A stretch of DNA of 9,102 bases from an uncultured Roseiflexaceae bacterium (GCA_903932805.1 CAIZHO010000415.1:1-9102); one strand, 5' to 3'; counted from the stretch's first letter, positions 1-7,219 are shown. The notes: a model not told the origin generated them from the letters alone. A program made the numbers and translations.

Positions 1-1
1 T

Positions 2-97
2 GTGTTCCGTCACAAGGGTGCCGAGTATATGTTGTACAACGGCAATGGCAATGGTATGACTGGATTTGGGCTCGCTGTACGAGTGTACGGTTCATGA
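2..97 (+). CDS. Possible C-terminal end of an upstream gene (partial)
   Basis: The second reading frame is open from the window edge to a TGA at 95-97, about 31 codons. Its codons favour purine-N-pyrimidine triplets typical of coding sequence, and it encodes a short Asn-Gly repeat (NGNGNG) and then a Gly-rich end, GLAVRVYGS. The first frame is open longer, to 144, but would give an implausible run rich in Trp and Gln, so I prefer this frame. The family is not recognised. A stem of seven base pairs begins at the stop codon, which fits a gene end. The stretch is short enough that it could be chance. Confidence 0.4.
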   Translation: MFRHKGAEYMLYNGNGNGMTGFGLAVRVYGS

Positions 98-126
98 GTG
101 ATCTTGCCCGCAACACCATGATCACT
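97..126 (+). terminator. Hairpin at the end of the upstream reading frame, weak terminator candidate
   Basis: AGTGATC at 97-103 is the exact reverse complement of GATCACT at 120-126, with a 16-base loop. It starts on the last base of the putative stop codon. No T-run follows (the next bases are gcttcttgc), so it is not a classic Rho-independent terminator. It could be a processing or stabilising hairpin, or a DNA dyad. A third TGATCA lies shortly downstream near 155. Confidence 0.25.
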
Positions 127-200
127 GCTTCTTGCAAGACATAGTAGCTCGGGTGATCAGCACACAAGCAATATACAATTATCATCCTTTTGATGGTATA

Positions 201-456
201 TGCGTGCCAGTTCTGATTATTCGTGCGTTATGCCGAAATCTTCACCATCAATGAGATCCAGGACAGCTGTTTGATAGACTGACGGCAATGACGCTGCTCG
301 AGATGCACAGAACCAGTCCGTGCGTCTATTTTTGCTAGGAGTGTGGTTGGCAGACGTCGTGGCAAACCTTCATTTCGGTATGCCACTTTCGTGGTATCCG
401 ATACGTGCGAGCGCATCGGTCAAATGGGTATTGCGCTCTGTGTGTGCCAGTTGTGA
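201..456. repeat. Degenerate direct repeat pair, 16 bases
   Basis: TGCGTGCCAGTTCTGA at 201-216 and TGTGTGCCAGTTGTGA at 441-456 agree at 14 of 16 positions and share the nine-base core GTGCCAGTT. They are 240 bases apart in the same orientation, and the similarity ends sharply on both sides. They might be two sites for one DNA-binding protein, or chance. Confidence 0.3.
375..401 (+). repeat. Strong imperfect hairpin in the gene-free region
   Basis: The left arm is TCGG, a bulged T, then ATGCCAC (375-386). The loop is TTTC (387-390) and the right arm is GTGGTATCCGA (391-401). This gives eleven base pairs including one G-T wobble and one single-base bulge. The right arm runs into an 11-base palindrome, GTATCCGATAC (394-404), and CCGAT at 398-402 can also pair with ATCGG at 415-419. 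Alternative folds are therefore possible. There is no T-run on either side, so a simple terminator is unlikely. Confidence 0.45.
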
Positions 457-662
457 AGAGACGTAAAGCGGGAAACTATCCGGAACGAGAGTGCATTGCT
501 GCACATCATGACAGTTTACTGACGAATCGTCGGCAAATGAATCACTGCACGACAATGTGTTACGCAGTCTTGTAGTATGAATAAATATAGCAATTCCAAC
601 ATACTTTGTGGCAGTCATTCATACGATGTGCATCCAAGGTGTGCGTGTGCGAGGATGCAAAA

Positions 663-2963
663 GTGCGTTTAAAGGTATATACGATTCTCCAATCAGTCCA
701 GAAGCAACTGACATACGACGCATTGACATTTCGTGCTTCCCTGGTGTTGTATCTGATTGTTCTGGCAATACTCACTGCGCCATACTGGACAACGGGTATG
801 GTAGTCGCCCCATATCGGGTCCAGATTGCATACGAAGATATCCCGAGCGAAGCACATCTGCTGAAACAAGTACGTTTGAGCGATTACTACAATGTGTTTA
901 TCCCCGAAATACACGAGAATCTCAATGGAGAGCGGGCGGGATGGCTCAAGTATTGGACATCCAACACGGAACTCGGCCGACCGCTGTATCACACGTCCGG
1001 CTTTAGCCCGGGGTTTTTTCCGTCGTTTCTCCTCTCGTTGCTCACAAACGATCCCTCCGTATTTCTGACCATTTTGTCTTGGAGCACTATTGCGCTGTTT
1101 GGGTTTTTTGTCCTGGTTTTGGCGCGAGAGTGGCAGTTACACCCCGTGACAGGATTGCTTGGCGGATGCGCAGCCGCGACGACCCCGTATATGATGGCAT
1201 GGTTGACGTTCCCTGTATTTCTCTCTTCTGTCTGTTGGGGTGTTGGGGTTCTGTATACAATTGTGCGTGTGCAACGGCGTGCTGATGTTTGGTCAGCGGG
1301 GTTTTTGGCCTTTGCCATGCATGCATTGCTGATGACGGCCTACCCCCAAACGATTGTCTATTTTGGGTATCTCGTTGGCGGATATACGTTTGTAACGTCC
1401 ATTTCGACGTACCATAGCAATCGTCTACATGCAATACGCACTGTCGGCCTTCTTGTGGTTGGGATACTTATTGGTGTGCTGAGTGCATTACCGTTGTATC
1501 TCGATATCGCGTTGCTATCACAAGAATCACAACGATTACAAGCAGATTATTCTTTTTTCAAGAATGGGGTTTCTCGATTTAGTCTGAGTCCAATTCTCAA
1601 AACCATCAGTCGTCTCGCAAATCCTGAGGTCTATGGTGTATCAATCAGCCCCGAATACCCATTCGTGCATTCGAGCTCTGCACTCACCCCAGTGGTGAGT
1701 CTGTTCGCATATGTGGGTATGTTGACACACTGGAAGAAAACACGGTATTGGATTATCACGATCGGGTTACTACTCGTTATGGGGTATAGTCCGTGGGTGT
1801 ATCGCGCTGCGGTTGAGCATTTTGGATTTGGCATATCGAGACATACACCTTTTGATATGCTCAAAATCCCGTACCTTATCTGTATGCTCTACGGCATTGA
1901 GGCTCTGCGCACACGCCAATCCGTTCACAACATACGAAGAGCGGTGGGTGTTGCGGTCTGTATTGTTTTGTTCCAGATGGTCGTGACGCTGTATCTTGGT
2001 GCGCAGAGTGCGTATACGTTGGACTGGACCATGATTGTCGTTGGTGTGGCGTTGGTCACACTGATTGCGCTGCAATACGTACGCCCGGTGCTCGCGTATC
2101 TGATGGTGGTGGTCATCCTAACGATTGGATTTTATGATTATCCGTTGATGTTGCGTTTCCCCGTTGACGCTACGCAAACACGCAGCCCGTTGGTGCGCAC
2201 ACTCCAAAACATGCTGGCGGATGGTAGCGTCATGGCAGTGGTTCCCAAAGATTTCTACACGATTCCCACCAATTACACCTCCTTTGTCGAACTCCCTTCG
2301 ATTCACTCGACCAATAGTTTGTCTTCATTTCGGTATGGAAGTCTTATCCGCGCACTGAACGGCAAAACAGCATCGTTCGGCCGCGATAATTTCTCTATCA
2401 ACCCAGACTTTCAGAGTACGGCCTTTTGGATGAGCAACATCGGTGCAATACTCAGCATAAAGCCGATAGAACATCCAGGTATACAGCTTGTGTACACCGT
2501 CGAATACGGTGGAAAAGCCCGATATTACGTGTACCAAAACAGTCTGCGGATGGGCAACGTGATACAAATTGTCGAATCAGAAGTGACATCGACCGCCGAA
2601 ACGCAGATTGAAGATCCTCGTGTACAAAATCCCGTTACCCCGCAGACCCTGCGTGACGTTTCAGATCTGTTGGAGTATGGGAATGCGCTGACGGTCCCAA
2701 ACATCCTCATCGTGAGTCAGAAATTTCACCCCTTTTGGGAAGCGCGTGTCGAGGTTAATGGCACCTGGCAGAAGGCCGAGACGACGCAGGTCAACGGTGT
2801 GTTTTTGGGAGTACACGTGCCTGCAGCGGCGAAGCGGGTACAGTTGCAATATAATCCGTATTCGCGTTGGCTAGAACCGGTCGTCTGCGCATGGGGCGTC
2901 TTTTTTGGGGTATACATCATCGCTCAGGTTCGTAAACGGATGATGGCGCGTCACGTTCAATAG
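663..2963 (+). CDS. YfhO-like multi-pass membrane protein, probable surface-glycan glycosyltransferase
   Basis: A 766-residue integral membrane protein. An N-terminal helix (about 25-41) leads into an outward loop with a DYYN...IPEIHENL segment and a W...G-RPLY pattern (about 73-110), as in YfhO and other GT-C-fold proteins. About a dozen hydrophobic segments follow between roughly 134 and 491, then a large extracytoplasmic domain (about 492-735) and a final helix (about 736-756). The end of that domain has the YfhO-type signature: SQKFHPFWEARVEVNG, then NGVFLGVHVP, then VQLQYNP. The characterised Bacillus member is linked to lipoteichoic acid glycosylation, so sugar transfer from a polyprenyl donor is a reasonable inference; the substrate is unknown. 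I chose the GTG at 663 because GAGGA at 651-655 lies seven bases before it. An upstream TTG at 606 would add 19 Cys-rich residues and lacks such a site. The next genes fit a cell-surface role. A DUF6541-like or other GT-C family is the alternative. Confidence 0.8.
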   Translation: MRLKVYTILQSVQKQLTYDALTFRASLVLYLIVLAILTAPYWTTGMVVAPYRVQIAYEDIPSEAHLLKQVRLSDYYNVFIPEIHENLNGERAGWLKYWTSNTELGRPLYHTSGFSPGFFPSFLLSLLTNDPSVFLTILSWSTIALFGFFVLVLAREWQLHPVTGLLGGCAAATTPYMMAWLTFPVFLSSVCWGVGVLYTIVRVQRRADVWSAGFLAFAMHALLMTAYPQTIVYFGYLVGGYTFVTSISTYHSNRLHAIRTVGLLVVGILIGVLSALPLYLDIALLSQESQRLQADYSFFKNGVSRFSLSPILKTISRLANPEVYGVSISPEYPFVHSSSALTPVVSLFAYVGMLTHWKKTRYWIITIGLLLVMGYSPWVYRAAVEHFGFGISRHTPFDMLKIPYLICMLYGIEALRTRQSVHNIRRAVGVAVCIVLFQMVVTLYLGAQSAYTLDWTMIVVGVALVTLIALQYVRPVLAYLMVVVILTIGFYDYPLMLRFPVDATQTRSPLVRTLQNMLADGSVMAVVPKDFYTIPTNYTSFVELPSIHSTNSLSSFRYGSLIRALNGKTASFGRDNFSINPDFQSTAFWMSNIGAILSIKPIEHPGIQLVYTVEYGGKARYYVYQNSLRMGNVIQIVESEVTSTAETQIEDPRVQNPVTPQTLRDVSDLLEYGNALTVPNILIVSQKFHPFWEARVEVNGTWQKAETTQVNGVFLGVHVPAAAKRVQLQYNPYSRWLEPVVCAWGVFFGVYIIAQVRKRMMARHVQ

Positions 2964-2984
2964 ATGCGAGCGACAGGGTTGCGG

Positions 2985-3000
2985 GCAATTCGGGCATTGC
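2985..3000 (+). other. Small hairpin between the YfhO-like gene and the phosphohexomutase gene
   Basis: GCAAT at 2985-2989 pairs with ATTGC at 2996-3000 around a six-base loop, 22 bases after the stop codon. No T-run follows, so termination here is doubtful. Confidence 0.2.
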
Positions 3001-3019
3001 ATACGTTCACTGTGCGCTC

Positions 3020-3058
3020 TTGACACATTCGGTATTGATGGCGTGAAATGGGTATAAT
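3020..3058 (+). promoter_or_regulatory. Candidate promoter for the envelope gene cluster
   Basis: A perfect TTGACA lies at 3020-3025 and a perfect TATAAT at 3053-3058, but they are 27 bases apart, too far for one ordinary sigma-70 promoter. Two readings are possible. TTGACA may work with TGAAAT at 3044-3049 (18-base spacing, four of six matches to the -10). Alternatively TATAAT may work with a weak -35 such as TTGATG at 3035-3040 (12-base spacing, too short) or with an activator. Either start would leave a short leader before the ATG at 3089 and could serve the next three genes. Confidence 0.5.
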
Positions 3059-3088
3059 CATCAAAGCCATCACGTGAGGAGGCTCGGC

Positions 3089-4438
3089 ATGCAGATACAT
3101 CCTGGCATTTTTAAAGCATATGACATTCGTGGTATTTACCCCACCGAGCTCGATGAAGCAGGCGCGTATGCAATTGGGCGTGCGTTTGCAACGTATGTCA
3201 AAGCGACTGATGTGATTGTTGGGCACGATATGCGATTGTCGGGACCATCGATTTTCGCAGAAGTCACCCGCGGCTTGATCGATCAGGGCGCAAATGTCAT
3301 CGAAATAGGGTTGGTAAGCACCGATCAGTTTTATTTTGCATGTGCCCAACTCGGCCTACCGGGGATGATGGTTACTGCATCACACAATCCCAAAGAATAC
3401 AACGGCTTCAAAATGGTTCGCAAAATGCCGTACCTGTTGTCGGGTACCGATGGTATTAGCGATTTGCGCACTATCGTACAAAACGATGCATATGCACCAG
3501 TGAGTCAGAAGGGGTCGCGGCGGAGCATCGATTTGTCGGAGCAATTCATCGACCATGTGCTGTCGCTCATCGACATCGACTTAATCCGCGCAGCCGGGCC
3601 CATGACGTTTGTGGCAGATACGGGCAATGGTACCGTTGGTCCCATCCTCGAACGTGTGTACCGCAAACTGCCAGTGAACTTTGTTGGCATGTATCTGACG
3701 CCAGACGGCAACTTACCCAATCATGGGCTTGATCCACTGCAACCAGAGAACCGTGCGGAGCTCGAAAAACGTGTCGTCAGCGAAAAAGCCATGGCTGGAT
3801 TTGCATTCGACGGTGATGGAGATCGTTTTTTTGCGGTCGATGATCGTGGGCAGTTTGTGTCAGGTGATTTTTTTACCGCATTGATGGCACAGTATTTGCT
3901 CAAGCGCTCACCCGGTGCCAATATTGTGTATGACGTACGGGCGTCATGGGCGGTCCCGCAAATGGTTGCCGCTGCTGGCGGTACTGCCCTCGAAGAACGC
4001 GTTGGCCATGCCTTTATCAAACGCCGCATGGCAGACGACGATGTGCTCTTTGGTGGTGAAGTAACGGGGCACTATTATTTCAAAGACTTCTTTTTTGCTG
4101 ATTCTGGCTTACTACCATCGTTGCTGACGGTTGAAATGCTGGCACGCGAGCGGACGACGTTGTCGGCGCTGCTCAAGCCGATTGAGGCGAAGTATTTCAT
4201 TTCTGGCGAAATCAATTCGAAAGTCGCGGATTCGGCTGCAGTCTTGGCCGCACTGCGTGCGCGCTATTCTGATGCCAAAATTGAAACACGCGATGGGCTG
4301 TCCATCATCTACCGTGATTGGCACTTCAATGTCCGGACGTCTAATACCGAACCGTTGATCCGCCTGAATCTCGAGGCCATGGACAAGGCCACCATGGAAG
4401 CGCGCCGTGATGAAGTTATCGCGATTATTCGTGGCTAG
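3089..4438 (+). CDS. manB: Phosphomannomutase/phosphoglucomutase
   Basis: A 449-residue cytoplasmic enzyme of the alpha-D-phosphohexomutase family, which interconverts hexose 6-phosphates and 1-phosphates (mannose and/or glucose) to supply precursors of GDP-mannose or UDP-glucose. All four family signatures are visible in order. The N-terminal FKAYDIRG is at residues 8-15. The phosphoserine loop TASHNP has its catalytic Ser at 98. The metal-binding DGDGDR is at 241-246 with Asp 241, 243 and 245. The sugar-binding GGEVTGH is at 322-328, and the C-terminal phosphate-binding RTSNTEP is at 416-422. Length is normal for the family. The ATG at 3089 follows GAGGAGG (3076-3082) with a six-base gap; an in-frame GTG at 3074 overlaps that site and is rejected. 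The MurJ gene begins 39 bases after its stop. Mannose versus glucose preference cannot be read from the sequence, and glucosamine mutase (GlmM) is less likely given the FKAYDIRG start. Confidence 0.96.
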   Translation: MQIHPGIFKAYDIRGIYPTELDEAGAYAIGRAFATYVKATDVIVGHDMRLSGPSIFAEVTRGLIDQGANVIEIGLVSTDQFYFACAQLGLPGMMVTASHNPKEYNGFKMVRKMPYLLSGTDGISDLRTIVQNDAYAPVSQKGSRRSIDLSEQFIDHVLSLIDIDLIRAAGPMTFVADTGNGTVGPILERVYRKLPVNFVGMYLTPDGNLPNHGLDPLQPENRAELEKRVVSEKAMAGFAFDGDGDRFFAVDDRGQFVSGDFFTALMAQYLLKRSPGANIVYDVRASWAVPQMVAAAGGTALEERVGHAFIKRRMADDDVLFGGEVTGHYYFKDFFFADSGLLPSLLTVEMLARERTTLSALLKPIEAKYFISGEINSKVADSAAVLAALRARYSDAKIETRDGLSIIYRDWHFNVRTSNTEPLIRLNLEAMDKATMEARRDEVIAIIRG

Positions 4439-4477
4439 ACGGCTGCGGTGGTCTTCCTGGGCCGAGGGTCAGGTTTG

Positions 4478-5833
4478 GTGACAATGCTGACACGGTTGCG
4501 CCAGTTTGCAATACGTCAGTACGGTGTTTCAGATGCGGCGTTGATCATGGCGCTGGCATTTGCATCATCTGCGGTGCTTGGGATCATCCGACAGGTGTTG
4601 ATTGGTGCGACGTTCGGTGACGGTGCAACAGTAGCCGCCTACTACGCCGCTGCACGCCTTCCTGAGACGTTGGTAACACTGGTCGCAGGTGGCGCGCTTA
4701 CTGCGGCGCTTGTGCCCGTCCTGGTCCGTGAATCCGATGTCATGCAACAGCGCATCATCAATGCACTCACCAGTGTTGTGGCGGTGCTGGTGATTGGTGC
4801 GTCAATCATCGGAATCATCGGCGCTGGGTGGTTGGTTCGCGAGCTCGTCTTGCCGGGTAGTCCGACCACCACCCAAGACTTGACGATATCATTGACACGA
4901 TTGCTCTTTGCGCAACCGTTGTTGTTAGCTCTTGCGAGTCTGTTGTCTGCGACGTTATCTGCGCATACACGGTTCGGAATGATTGCCGTTGCGTATGTTT
5001 CGCACAACGTGATGATCATTCTGGGGGTGTTGGCCGCGCGCGCGTTCCCCGCCCTGTCGGTGTATGGACCAACGCTTGGTCTCGTTGCAGCAGCGGCCCT
5101 AAAGTTGGTGTTTGTGTGGTGGGGATTGCGTCTCAATGGCATGCAGGTGTACTGGTATTGGGAGCCGCGCTTGCCGCAATTGCGGACCATCGCATACCTT
5201 GCCGTTCCCACTGCATTATCGGCCACAGTGAATTATGCGGGCAATCTCGTTGATACGTCGTATGCATCGCGTGTCGGAGTAACCGCTGTTGCCGCCTTGT
5301 ATAGTGGGTGGCTGTTGGCTGATATGCCGACTCGACTCATTGGATCTGCAATCGGCCAAGCGGTCTTTCCGCATTTGGCAGTGGCGGCTGCACAGCAGGA
5401 TCCCATACTGCTGCGACGCTTGTTTATGCGTACGACAGGGATCGCGTTGCTCCTGTGTATTCCCGTGGTTCTTTTGGTGTGGTATGGGGGCCGGGCAGGT
5501 ATTGCATTGATCCTCGAACGCGGTGCATTCGATGCGGCGGCAGGGGACCGGACCTACGCGGTGTTGCAGTGGTATGTGATTGGATTGCCAGCGTATGTCA
5601 CGACCGAGCTTTTGTCGCGTCTTTTAAACGCACTGCACGATACACGGACGCCGTTGCTGACCAATATAGGGCAACTGGTCTGCAAAGCATTCGTACTGAC
5701 GGTGGTTGGCGTCTCGGGTGGGATGGTACTTGTGCCGATTGCACATAGTACAACCTGCATCGTCGAAACGATGGTATTGAGCCTTGTGGTTTGGCGACGG
5801 TTTGTCGCATTGCAGAGGCATGCAACTACATAA
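4478..5833 (+). CDS. murJ: MurJ-type lipid II flippase (MviN family)
   Basis: A 451-residue membrane protein of the MOP exporter superfamily. MurJ carries undecaprenyl-linked peptidoglycan precursor (lipid II) across the cytoplasmic membrane. The N-terminal half shows the family pattern: LGIIRQ with Arg38 in the first helix, then FGDG, then AARLPETL with Arg60, then GGALTAALVPVL, matching LGFVRD...FKLPN...EGA...FVPV in known MurJ proteins. I count twelve hydrophobic segments, ending at a VWRRF sequence about 12 residues before the C-terminus. Well-studied MurJ proteins have fourteen segments and about 510 residues, so the last pair seems absent. The start is the GTG at 4478, nine bases after GAGGG (4464-4468). 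An ATG two codons later (4484) is possible, and a GTG at 4448 has no good site. It lies 39 bases after the phosphohexomutase gene and 49 before the serine hydrolase gene, probably one transcript. A Wzx-like polysaccharide flippase is the main alternative. Confidence 0.9.
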   Translation: MTMLTRLRQFAIRQYGVSDAALIMALAFASSAVLGIIRQVLIGATFGDGATVAAYYAAARLPETLVTLVAGGALTAALVPVLVRESDVMQQRIINALTSVVAVLVIGASIIGIIGAGWLVRELVLPGSPTTTQDLTISLTRLLFAQPLLLALASLLSATLSAHTRFGMIAVAYVSHNVMIILGVLAARAFPALSVYGPTLGLVAAAALKLVFVWWGLRLNGMQVYWYWEPRLPQLRTIAYLAVPTALSATVNYAGNLVDTSYASRVGVTAVAALYSGWLLADMPTRLIGSAIGQAVFPHLAVAAAQQDPILLRRLFMRTTGIALLLCIPVVLLVWYGGRAGIALILERGAFDAAAGDRTYAVLQWYVIGLPAYVTTELLSRLLNALHDTRTPLLTNIGQLVCKAFVLTVVGVSGGMVLVPIAHSTTCIVETMVLSLVVWRRFVALQRHATT

Positions 5834-5882
5834 GGCTACTCGACCTTCTGCGGTTTGTGTAGCGGCTGTATAGGAGTGAACC

Positions 5883-7091
5883 GTGAAGATTAAACAGAGA
5901 ACCGTTGTCCTTGTCGGGATTGTTGTCGTCGTGATAAGCAGTCTTTATGGGCTTTGGTATTTCACCGTGCGGCCGCTTTCTCGTACAGAGGCGCTGACCC
6001 AAATCCACACAGCAGTGACCACAAGCCAGGCGCAACACACACCGGCGAGTGGTCTACAACTGCGGATCGTGTCGCCACATTTTGGCATTGACGATGCATT
6101 TGCCACGGGCACATATGAGCACAATGGCGCACAGGCGTTGGTGCCCAATCAGCCGTTTCATGCGGCGAGTATCGGCAAGTTGTTCACTGCGGTCACGATT
6201 ATGCAATTGGCCGAAGAAGGATCGCTGGATATCGCAGACCCAGTTGCCAACTACCTGGCTGCCGATGTGCTCGCCGGATTGTTTGTGCATGGAGGAGTCG
6301 ATTACGCAGGTGAGGTTACCATCGGGCAGCTCATGGAACATTCGTCGGGTGTTGCAGACTACTTTGCTGACTCGGTCGACTCGGGGTTGACGGTGCAACA
6401 AGATATCACTCGAAACCTCGACACCTTTTGGACGCCCGACATGCTGCTCGCTGTGTCTCGAGAACGCCAGCATGCAGTCGGTACTCCCGGAAAGCAGTTT
6501 CACTACTCTGATACAGGGTATGTCTTGTTGGGATTGGTCATCGAGCAAATCGAACAAAAACCGTTCCATCAGGTACTTGCTGATCGGTTTTTTGTCCCAC
6601 TGGACATGGTCGACAGCTACATGCCGTACCGTTCAACGCCGACCACGTTGCAGCCCCTGCCCATGGCAGATGCTTGGGTCGATGGAGTAAATATCCGAGC
6701 GGCGCGGAGTATCAGTGCCGATTGGGCAGGCGGCGGCGTCGTTACGACGACGAATGATTTGCTGCGCTTCAGTAAGGCATTGCACAACTACTCACTCATC
6801 TCCAAAGGATCGTATCTCCGTATGATTACCATGCGCAATCAGTTTCGCACCGGATTGTACTATGGCGTCGGGATGATGGCGGTTCGGTTTGGTGAGTTCT
6901 CGTGGACGCTTGATTTTTTACCTGAATCGCTCGGACACATCGGCATTTTGGCCACGCATCTGTGGTATGAGCCGTTGACCGAGACGACAATCGTCATGAA
7001 TTATAGTTCGACTGAACGTATGGAATCGAGTTTTATGGATTTGATTACCATCAAAACTACACTCCGCCGCATCGTGACGCCTCAGCCGTAA
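5883..7091 (+). CDS. Membrane-anchored serine hydrolase, beta-lactamase/DD-peptidase (class C-like) family
   Basis: A 402-residue protein with one N-terminal hydrophobic segment (about residues 7-28) after a basic MKIKQR start. There is no lipobox, so it is probably anchored with the catalytic domain outside the membrane. The three active-site elements of the serine beta-lactamase-like fold are in order: Ser96-Ile-Gly-Lys99 (nucleophile and general base), Tyr208-Ser-Asp210 in place of the usual Y-x-N, and His352-Ile-Gly354 in the position of KTG. Supporting family segments are the TIGQLMEHSSGVADYF stretch and AGGGVVTTTNDLLRFSKAL before the third motif. Members include DD-carboxypeptidases, esterases and D-amino-acid peptidases. 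The neighbouring MurJ gene suggests, but does not prove, a peptidoglycan role. The GTG start at 5883 follows AGGAG (5872-5876) by six bases. True beta-lactamase activity is not implied. Confidence 0.9.
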   Translation: MKIKQRTVVLVGIVVVVISSLYGLWYFTVRPLSRTEALTQIHTAVTTSQAQHTPASGLQLRIVSPHFGIDDAFATGTYEHNGAQALVPNQPFHAASIGKLFTAVTIMQLAEEGSLDIADPVANYLAADVLAGLFVHGGVDYAGEVTIGQLMEHSSGVADYFADSVDSGLTVQQDITRNLDTFWTPDMLLAVSRERQHAVGTPGKQFHYSDTGYVLLGLVIEQIEQKPFHQVLADRFFVPLDMVDSYMPYRSTPTTLQPLPMADAWVDGVNIRAARSISADWAGGGVVTTTNDLLRFSKALHNYSLISKGSYLRMITMRNQFRTGLYYGVGMMAVRFGEFSWTLDFLPESLGHIGILATHLWYEPLTETTIVMNYSSTERMESSFMDLITIKTTLRRIVTPQP

Positions 7092-7115
7092 CACTTCAAG
7101 ATGCAGTGTTACAAT
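7087..7115 (+). promoter_or_regulatory. Candidate promoter for the RNA methyltransferase gene
   Basis: GTAACA at 7087-7092 (four of six matches to TTGACA) and TACAAT at 7110-7115 (five of six to TATAAT) are separated by 17 bases, the preferred spacing. The -35 overlaps the stop codon of the serine hydrolase gene. Transcription would start near 7122, about 100 bases before the ATG at 7220. This would allow the methyltransferase gene to be expressed apart from the envelope genes. Confidence 0.4.
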
Positions 7116-7121
7116 ACACTG
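7104..7121. promoter_or_regulatory. Perfect inverted repeat around the -10 box, operator candidate
   Basis: CAGTGT (7104-7109) and ACACTG (7116-7121) are exact reverse complements, and the six bases between them are the putative -10 TACAAT. With a one-base bulge the symmetry extends to flanking ATG/CAT. A dyad centred on a -10 box is typical of a repressor site. It could also form a weak hairpin in read-through RNA, but no T-run follows. Confidence 0.4.
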
Positions 7122-7219
7122 TCATGGATGTGCAGTCACCTGTAGGAACACAGAAGACACATCTTCGAAAACTGAGCATTACGACGGCTCGCACAACGTG
7201 CACGTCAAAAGGGGAATAC

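Larger units (their letters stand above)
98..662. other. Gene-free intergenic stretch of about 565 bases
   Basis: No open frame here has a ribosome binding site, recognisable motif or convincing codon use. The longest frames, on the minus strand, overlap each other and look random. It holds a strong hairpin at 375-401, an odd-centred palindrome at 394-404, a small hairpin at 491-504 (GTGCA, TTGC loop, TGCAC) and a pair of similar 16-mers at 201-216 and 441-456. An AT-rich patch at 576-600 may include the promoter of the next gene, but no clear -35/-10 pair could be assigned. No tRNA, RNase P, tmRNA or SRP RNA signature was seen. Confidence 0.6.

Noticed and set aside
1..144. First reading frame open from the window edge to a TAG at 142-144
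   Set aside because: Its translation is rich in Trp and Gln (QRQWQWYDWIW) and its codons lack the purine-first pattern. The second frame, ending at 97, is more coding-like.
228..618. Two overlapping minus-strand frames (62 and 82 codons) in the gene-free region
   Set aside because: They overlap one another, show no ribosome binding site or domain, and have residue make-up like random sequence.
606..662. TTG start that would extend the YfhO-like protein by 19 residues
   Set aside because: The extra residues are Cys-rich and unlike a membrane-protein N-terminus. The GTG at 663 has GAGGA at a good distance and begins just before the first membrane segment.
4642..5226. A long minus-strand frame (194 codons) opposite the MurJ gene
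   Set aside because: It is the antisense shadow of a membrane-protein gene with strong codon bias. Its translation is low-complexity, rich in Thr, Ala and Asn, and has no family features, while the + strand has clear MurJ motifs.
5835..5863. GCTAC/GTAGC pairing between the MurJ and serine hydrolase genes as a terminator
   Set aside because: It has only five base pairs with a 19-base loop and no T-run, and the 49-base gap fits a continuous transcript.
6054..6569. A 171-codon minus-strand frame opposite the serine hydrolase gene
   Set aside because: The + strand carries all three catalytic motifs here, and the minus-strand product has no recognisable domain.
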